Below, one piece after another: positions 4,773 to 8,760 of a stretch of DNA of 8,760 nt (position 1 is the stretch's first letter; every line of letters begins with the position of its first letter). The notes under the pieces were generated by a model. That model was not told where the DNA came from. It ran no database searches and saw only the letters and a list, made by a program, of their open reading frames with translations. The DNA comes from a bacterium. Lineage in GTDB: Bacteria > Patescibacteriota > Gracilibacteria > UM-FILTER-43-11. Location of the stretch: positions 1 through 8,760 of the forward strand of contig JAUHXI010000048.1 in the NCBI GenBank assembly GCA_030426875.1, given 5' to 3'. The position numbers and the translations under genes were made by a program.

Positions 4773-7439
4773 TTAGTTATTCATAACATTTAGTAGCCAC
4801 ATGGGCACATCAACAGTACTACTATTTTTGCTGGTGTATTCTTGCATGTCGCTTAGACCATCGTTGTCAGAATCAATATTAGTAGCACTTTCCCCTTGTC
4901 CAAAGACATCGAGGAGTTCGGTCAATTGAATCCCATCACTAACCACTGCCTGAATGGGGGCTTGTTCACCCCAATTGGATTGAAGCAGGGCTAAATCTAG
5001 TGCATCCGGTCCGCTATTTATAGAACCATCAATGTTTACAGCACTCCATTTTTCGGGTTCATTTTCAATCAAATCTAGCCATATTTCTAAATCCTCAATG
5101 GTGATTTCGTTGTCTACGTTGTTGAAATTCCCGAAGACGAATGGGGTTTTGCTTTCCAAATCAATACTGGCAACATATTGACCATCGTTTGGCTCAGCGT
5201 TGTTCAGCGTGATTTGACTCACTTTAGACAATGCGTATGGCTCTCCGAGTAAGCTGACTCTTAATTCATAATTTTCTCCGGCTTTAAGCTCCCCAATGTC
5301 TATTGCCTCGGCGCGTCCAAAGATATCTGTGACGGTTTGGGCACTGGCGACAAGCTTTTTATTTTGGTCATACACCGTGATTTCAATGGCAGCTGTATGG
5401 CTGGCATTACTCAAATGGTTGGTGATTAAGTCTTGAATGTCTTGAGCGCAATCGGGGTCTCCTCCACAAACAATCAAATCTTTTTGCTCATCGGTAAAAC
5501 TGTCAATATCACTGACGGCTAATAGGTTCACAGCATTGGGCTTAAGTGCTTCAATAGCACTGACCACCTCTGTTCCCATGACGTATTGATCTTGGGCAGA
5601 AACGATCACTTCCTCTAAAAATTGGCTGGTGATCTGGTCCATGTTAGCGAACTCATTGATTTCAAGCATTTGTATTAGTGGGGCTGCGATTTCTTTCATG
5701 TCTTCGCTCAACGCGTAGTTGATTTGATTGTCTCCAAAACAATCGAGTGCGTATGTGAATAGGCTTGCACTTGTTTTTTTGGCAAGAAACGCGTCTCGAG
5801 ATGTGTCACACAACACCTTATCTTCGATGGAATCAGTGTGTTCTTTTAGAACGGTTTCAATTTCAGCGTCTTCATCAATCAAAAGATTGAGCAAAATATG
5901 CAAACAGTCCATAAAGAATTGTGAATTGCTTTCTCTCAAGCGCAAATCAACATTGGCGGAGGCTTGCACAGCTGTTCCCGCTTCAACCACAGGGTTGATA
6001 GAGGCTTCACCGACATCACCCGTCACTTCATCACAGGTGGTTTTGGTTACGATTTGGTATTCATGCGTTTTGACTTCATCTGAATTATTGACTGGAAAAT
6101 CGGTGTCAATGTAGTGTGTCAAATTTTGATTATCGAGCGTTTGAATGAGATCTCCATCACGATAAATTGAAATTGTCATGTCATCCACATATTTAAATTC
6201 GGAAGACAATTCGCTGCGGTAAAAATCATTGAAAGGTGTGTCGGCGTTGGTGACTTGACCCACAGTGTCTTCCAAATAGAGGTATGAATTAATAAAACTC
6301 ATCACGGTTAAACGTGCTTGATCATACACATCACTATCATTTAAGGGTGATGTGTCCAAATTTTCATTCAAAAATGCCTCAATTACTGCATCTGCTACTT
6401 GTTCGTTATACACGCCTTTATCTAAAATATCTCCACGATAGGCTTCTCGTACACACTGGCTCAACTCTTGCCCCATGTCGGTTTCAAAAAAAGTTTGGGT
6501 TAAATTTTGAACGTTTGCGTCTGTTTTATAAAGGTCAATTAGGTTTTGAACATTGCCGTTGCTTGCCCACGTGTTCATGAGGGTGTTGACGCCGATTTCG
6601 AGTGATTCTTGACTTTGTGCTATTAGAACTTGGTCATTTTTAAGCGATTGAATGACAGCTTCTGCAATCCCATCTTCTTTCACAGAATCTAAGGCAGCTT
6701 GCATGCGATCATCCATATCCCCATAAACACTGTTGTCAGACCCGGGTGCAAAATCCGTCACACCTGCACTACCAACCACTCTAGAGATGCATGAGGCGGC
6801 TTCTTTAGCATTGCTGTTTCCTTGTACTTTTTCGAGGCTCACTCCGATTGCACCTAGTAGCTTTTCAGCATTGATGGTCTCGTCGCCTTCTGTTAAACCG
6901 TTACTAAAACCGGTCATGAACACTTCTTTGAGTTCTTTATTGGTGCGTAATTCTTCTTCTAGCATGTATAGGTAGTAGCCTTCGTACACATTCCCCAGGT
7001 TTTGGTCGTCAAGAAAGTTTTGATCTTGGAAGCCCTCTGCAAGAGACTCATAAAAAGTATCCTGAACGAGGCGATTGTCAGTGGTTTGAATGGCATCATA
7101 AATGTGATCTGCAAAAGCCATTTTTAACTTCACATCGCTGTCACCAAGGGTTGGGTCGGTTTCTAAATAATCGGTGAATGTGCTTACTTTTTGATCAAGG
7201 TTAAGGTCAACACCCTGCTCATTGAATCCCCAATCTACAACAACGGCTTGGGTTCCATTGATATTTTGCACGGCTAAATCACCCGTTAAATCCAATTGAA
7301 CTGGTGATGCGGCACAGGTTTGACTGTTACTACTGCCACCACCGCCAGGGCCTGCTTGAGCGTGGACTTGATTTGAATGAAGTGCACCAGAGGCTACCGT
7401 GAGTAGTGATAGTGCTAACAATGAGATCTTTTTCATCAT
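4773..7439 (-). CDS. Large secreted protein with dockerin-like and calcium-binding C-terminus
   Basis: 888 aa. A clear Sec signal peptide (M-M-K-K, hydrophobic core, V-H-A then Q-A, about residues 1-27) is followed by a Gly/Ser linker and a long, acidic, mainly helical region I do not recognise. Near the middle, a stretch with I-Y-R-D-G-D-L-I and T-H-E-Y-Q-I-V looks fibronectin-III-like. Residues about 681-769 look Ig/CnaB-like (I-T-V-Y-D-Q-N ... D-I-F-G-R-A ... E-N-Y-E-L-R-V). Residues about 770-825 are dockerin-like: two half-repeats, G-N-F-N...I-T-I-E-D-L and V-N-I-D-G-S-I-N...D-L-A-L-L-Q-S-N-W-G. Then a thrombospondin-type-3 motif D-S-D-N-D-G-L-S-D (856-864). No LPXTG or C-terminal membrane anchor is seen. 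Several cysteines (including C-x5-C) could form disulfides. The role is unknown: perhaps surface adhesion or scaffold. No cohesin partner is in the window. ATG at 7439 or 7436. Confidence 0.85.
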   Translation of the reverse strand: MMKKISLLALSLLTVASGALHSNQVHAQAGPGGGGSSNSQTCAASPVQLDLTGDLAVQNINGTQAVVVDWGFNEQGVDLNLDQKVSTFTDYLETDPTLGDSDVKLKMAFADHIYDAIQTTDNRLVQDTFYESLAEGFQDQNFLDDQNLGNVYEGYYLYMLEEELRTNKELKEVFMTGFSNGLTEGDETINAEKLLGAIGVSLEKVQGNSNAKEAASCISRVVGSAGVTDFAPGSDNSVYGDMDDRMQAALDSVKEDGIAEAVIQSLKNDQVLIAQSQESLEIGVNTLMNTWASNGNVQNLIDLYKTDANVQNLTQTFFETDMGQELSQCVREAYRGDILDKGVYNEQVADAVIEAFLNENLDTSPLNDSDVYDQARLTVMSFINSYLYLEDTVGQVTNADTPFNDFYRSELSSEFKYVDDMTISIYRDGDLIQTLDNQNLTHYIDTDFPVNNSDEVKTHEYQIVTKTTCDEVTGDVGEASINPVVEAGTAVQASANVDLRLRESNSQFFMDCLHILLNLLIDEDAEIETVLKEHTDSIEDKVLCDTSRDAFLAKKTSASLFTYALDCFGDNQINYALSEDMKEIAAPLIQMLEINEFANMDQITSQFLEEVIVSAQDQYVMGTEVVSAIEALKPNAVNLLAVSDIDSFTDEQKDLIVCGGDPDCAQDIQDLITNHLSNASHTAAIEITVYDQNKKLVASAQTVTDIFGRAEAIDIGELKAGENYELRVSLLGEPYALSKVSQITLNNAEPNDGQYVASIDLESKTPFVFGNFNNVDNEITIEDLEIWLDLIENEPEKWSAVNIDGSINSGPDALDLALLQSNWGEQAPIQAVVSDGIQLTELLDVFGQGESATNIDSDNDGLSDMQEYTSKNSSTVDVPMWLLNVMNN

Positions 7440-7469
7440 TTTTTGGTTTATTTTTTTATTTATCTTTCC

Positions 7470-7498
7470 ATTCTAACATATTTTTGTTTTCGATGCAA
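7470..7498 (-). promoter_or_regulatory. Extended -10 promoter for the secreted protein gene
   Basis: On the minus strand, TTGCAT (7493-7498) and TAGAAT (7470-7475) are 17 nt apart, with an extended -10 TG one base upstream. Transcription would start near 7463, leaving an AT-rich leader of about 24 nt with no Shine-Dalgarno. The -10 context TGTTAGAAT closely matches TGTTAGTAT at the other minus-strand promoter (1773-1778). Confidence 0.6.
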
Positions 7499-7504
7499 GG
7501 GTAT

Positions 7505-7539
7505 TTGTTAGCAATTAACGAGTAGCGAGTAGCGATTAA
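7505..7539 (-). repeat. Heptad array, minus-strand copy
   Basis: Reading the minus strand, 7-nt units follow one another: TTAATCG (7533-7539), CTACTCG (7526-7532), CTACTCG (7519-7525), TTAATTG (7512-7518) and CTAACAA (7505-7511). It is inverted relative to the array at 7595-7622, and the two lie in the divergent gap between the secreted protein gene and cysS. Confidence 0.75.
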
Positions 7540-7561
7540 CTTTTATTGAATTGCAGAACAA

Positions 7562-7588
7562 TAGACTGTCGTTTTTATATTCTATAAA
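7562..7588 (+). promoter_or_regulatory. Candidate cysS promoter
   Basis: A good -10, TATAAA (7583-7588), with a weak -35 TAGACT (7562-7567) at 15 nt. A start near 7596 would put the heptad array into the 5' leader. It is the only reasonable pair between the two arrays. Confidence 0.35.
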
Positions 7589-7594
7589 ATAGAC

Positions 7595-7622
7595 TTAATT
7601 ACTACTCGTTAATCACTACTCG
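7595..7622 (+). repeat. Heptad array supplying the cysS start
   Basis: Two 14-nt units made of heptads: TTAATTA, CTACTCG, then TTAATCA, CTACTCG (7595-7622). The final G of the array is the first base of the cysS GTG start codon, and the in-frame stop TAA upstream of that start (7610-7612) also lies within the array. Confidence 0.75.
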
Positions 7623-8760
7623 TGAACCTATATAATACCCTGACTCGGCAAAAAGAATTGTTTGAACCCCTTGATGATAAGTTGGTCAGTTTGTATTGTT
7701 GTGGGCCGACGGTTTATCATTATGCGCACATTGGGAATTTGAGGACTTATGTGTTTGAGGATTGCTTGCGGCGGGTGTTGGAGTGGAATGGGTATCAGGT
7801 GAATCATGTGATGAATATTACAGATGTGGGTCATTTGACGTCTGATGATGATGCGGGAGATGACAAGATGAAGAAGGGGGCCGCGCGGGAGAAGAAGACA
7901 GTGTGGGAGGTGGCTGATTATTATACCCAAGCGTTTTTAGAAGACATGGATCGGCTGAATCTTTTGCAACCGACAAAAAAACCGAAAGCGACAGATCATA
8001 TCGAGGGAATGATTGCTCAGGTGAAGGCTTTGGAAGATAATGGACACACCTATGTTGGACAGAATGGCAATGTTTATTTTGACACCTCGACGCTGGAGGA
8101 TTATGGGAAATTGGCCCAGTTGGAGAAACAGGAATTACAAGCGGGAGCGAGAATTGAAGTGGATCCAAATAAGAAAAATCCCCGTGATTTTGTGCTGTGG
8201 TTCGTTCAATCCAAACATGGCGATCAGGACATGCAGTGGGACAGTCCGTGGGGAAGGGGGTTTCCGGGATGGCACATTGAATGTTCAGCGATGAGTGTGC
8301 AGTATTTAGGGGATCAATTTGACATCCATTGTGGGGGGATTGATCACATTCCGGTGCATCACACGAACGAGATGGCTCAAGCAGAGGGGGCGACGGGGAA
8401 GCGACCGTGGGTGAGGGTGTGGATGCATGGTAATTTTTTGGTGTTGAAAAATAAGGCGAAAATGGCCAAGTCTGCGGATAATTTTTTGACTTTGAAGAAA
8501 TTGATGGAAGAGGGGTATGATCCGTTAGATTATCGTTATTTTTGTTTGCAGACGCATTATCGAAAGGAGCTGGCCTTTGATTGGGAAGGGTTGAAAGGTT
8601 CCAGAGCTGGTCTTCGTCGGATGAAAGAGCGGGTCGACACACTAAAAAAATCACTCACCCCTGACCGCTCACCCCTGACCGCTCCTAATGAAGGGTGGCA
8701 ACAGAAATTCAGAGACGCCATCAATGATGATTTGAATCTAGCAAAAGGCTTGGCTGTCGC
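7622..8760 (+). CDS. cysS: Cysteinyl-tRNA synthetase, 3' end beyond window
   Basis: 379 codons are visible and open to the window end. The enzyme attaches cysteine to tRNA-Cys in the cytoplasm (class I synthetase). The N-terminus V-N-L-Y-N-T-L-T-R matches the family start, supporting GTG at 7622; an in-frame TAA at 7610 excludes earlier starts. Hallmarks: C-G-P-T-V-Y with zinc ligand C27, HIGH-type H-I-G-N (36-39), G-W-H-I-E-C-S (C221), and H-H-T-N-E (H246, E250), completing the four zinc ligands. The second signature is K-M-A-K-S (280-284), with alanine where most have K-M-S-K-S. Residues 345-355, in the linker before the F-x-x-A-x-x-D-D segment, are encoded by a heptad repeat. The C-terminal tRNA-binding part is outside the window. 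Confidence 0.95.
   Translation, partial: MNLYNTLTRQKELFEPLDDKLVSLYCCGPTVYHYAHIGNLRTYVFEDCLRRVLEWNGYQVNHVMNITDVGHLTSDDDAGDDKMKKGAAREKKTVWEVADYYTQAFLEDMDRLNLLQPTKKPKATDHIEGMIAQVKALEDNGHTYVGQNGNVYFDTSTLEDYGKLAQLEKQELQAGARIEVDPNKKNPRDFVLWFVQSKHGDQDMQWDSPWGRGFPGWHIECSAMSVQYLGDQFDIHCGGIDHIPVHHTNEMAQAEGATGKRPWVRVWMHGNFLVLKNKAKMAKSADNFLTLKKLMEEGYDPLDYRYFCLQTHYRKELAFDWEGLKGSRAGLRRMKERVDTLKKSLTPDRSPLTAPNEGWQQKFRDAINDDLNLAKGLAV
8654..8684 (+). repeat. Heptad (2 x 14 nt) tandem repeat inside cysS
   Basis: CTCACCC (8654-8660) and CTGACCG (8661-8667) are repeated exactly at 8668-8674 and 8675-8681, followed by CTC. Because 14 is not a multiple of three, the two copies are read in different frames, giving L-T-P-D-R then S-P-L-T-A-P. 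It sits in a linker of the synthetase where insertions are tolerated. Confidence 0.85.

Noticed and set aside
4369..4776. Plus-strand open frame (135 codons) over the tmRNA 3' half and terminator
   Set aside because: It runs through tmRNA pseudoknot 4, the T arm, repeats and the terminator hairpin; no start signal.
7505..7622. CRISPR-like array from the repeated units
   Set aside because: Units are 7 or 14 nt with no unique spacers; this is simple tandem repetition.
7818..8654. Long minus-strand open frame (278 codons) opposite cysS
   Set aside because: It is antisense to a strongly conserved synthetase, with Pro/Ser/His-rich translation typical of a shadow frame.

Overview
The window looks like chromosome from a Candidate Phyla Radiation (Patescibacteria) bacterium, with Peregrinibacteria-like lineages as my best guess. 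This rests on compact, lightly regulated genes, no recognisable Shine-Dalgarno sequence before any start, several divergent or fused proteins, a large secreted protein with a dockerin-like module, and many short intergenic repeats. The code appears standard. TAA, TAG and TGA all end genes, and no conserved gene contains an in-frame TGA, which argues against the TGA=Gly code of Gracilibacteria. The taxonomic call is inference.

Layout, left to right. (1) 1-80: a degenerate heptanucleotide array running up to an O-antigen ligase/polymerase-like membrane protein (81-1331, +). (2) A small single-pass membrane protein (1396-1731, -), convergent with the first gene and divergent from the next. (3) A fused gene (1816-2871, +) joining TsaE, the ATPase of tRNA t6A synthesis, to an HD-type phosphohydrolase domain. 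(4) A divergent SAM-methyltransferase-like gene (2933-3730, +) with its own promoter overlapping the tsaE stop. (5) A structured RNA region (about 3731-4760): a complete one-piece tmRNA (ssrA, 4042-4478) with four pseudoknots and an unusual 30-codon tag, bracketed by two inverted copies of a ~65-bp palindromic repeat, then a 24-bp direct repeat pair, a perfect 28-bp palindrome and a bidirectional terminator. (6) A large secreted protein (4773-7439, -) with signal peptide, fibronectin/Ig-like segments, a dockerin-like module and a thrombospondin-type-3 calcium motif. (7) A divergent promoter region filled with heptad repeats (7440-7621). (8) cysS, cysteinyl-tRNA synthetase (7622 to the window end, +), truncated by the window.

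Three genes serve translation and tRNA function: tsaE (tRNA A37 modification), ssrA (ribosome rescue) and cysS (tRNA charging). Two or three serve the envelope: the ligase, the 888-aa secreted protein and perhaps the small membrane protein. There is no obvious long operon; most genes have their own plausible promoter.

The most unusual signals are the ssrA locus (a long, internally duplicated tag ending A-L-V, and flanking inverted repeats that could pair in a precursor), the TsaE-HD fusion, and 7-nt-period arrays of unrelated sequence at four places, two of them inside conserved genes. Stretches without a gene: 3731-4041 holds a hairpin, a candidate promoter, one palindromic repeat and a small dyad; 4479-4772 holds the repeats and terminator listed.
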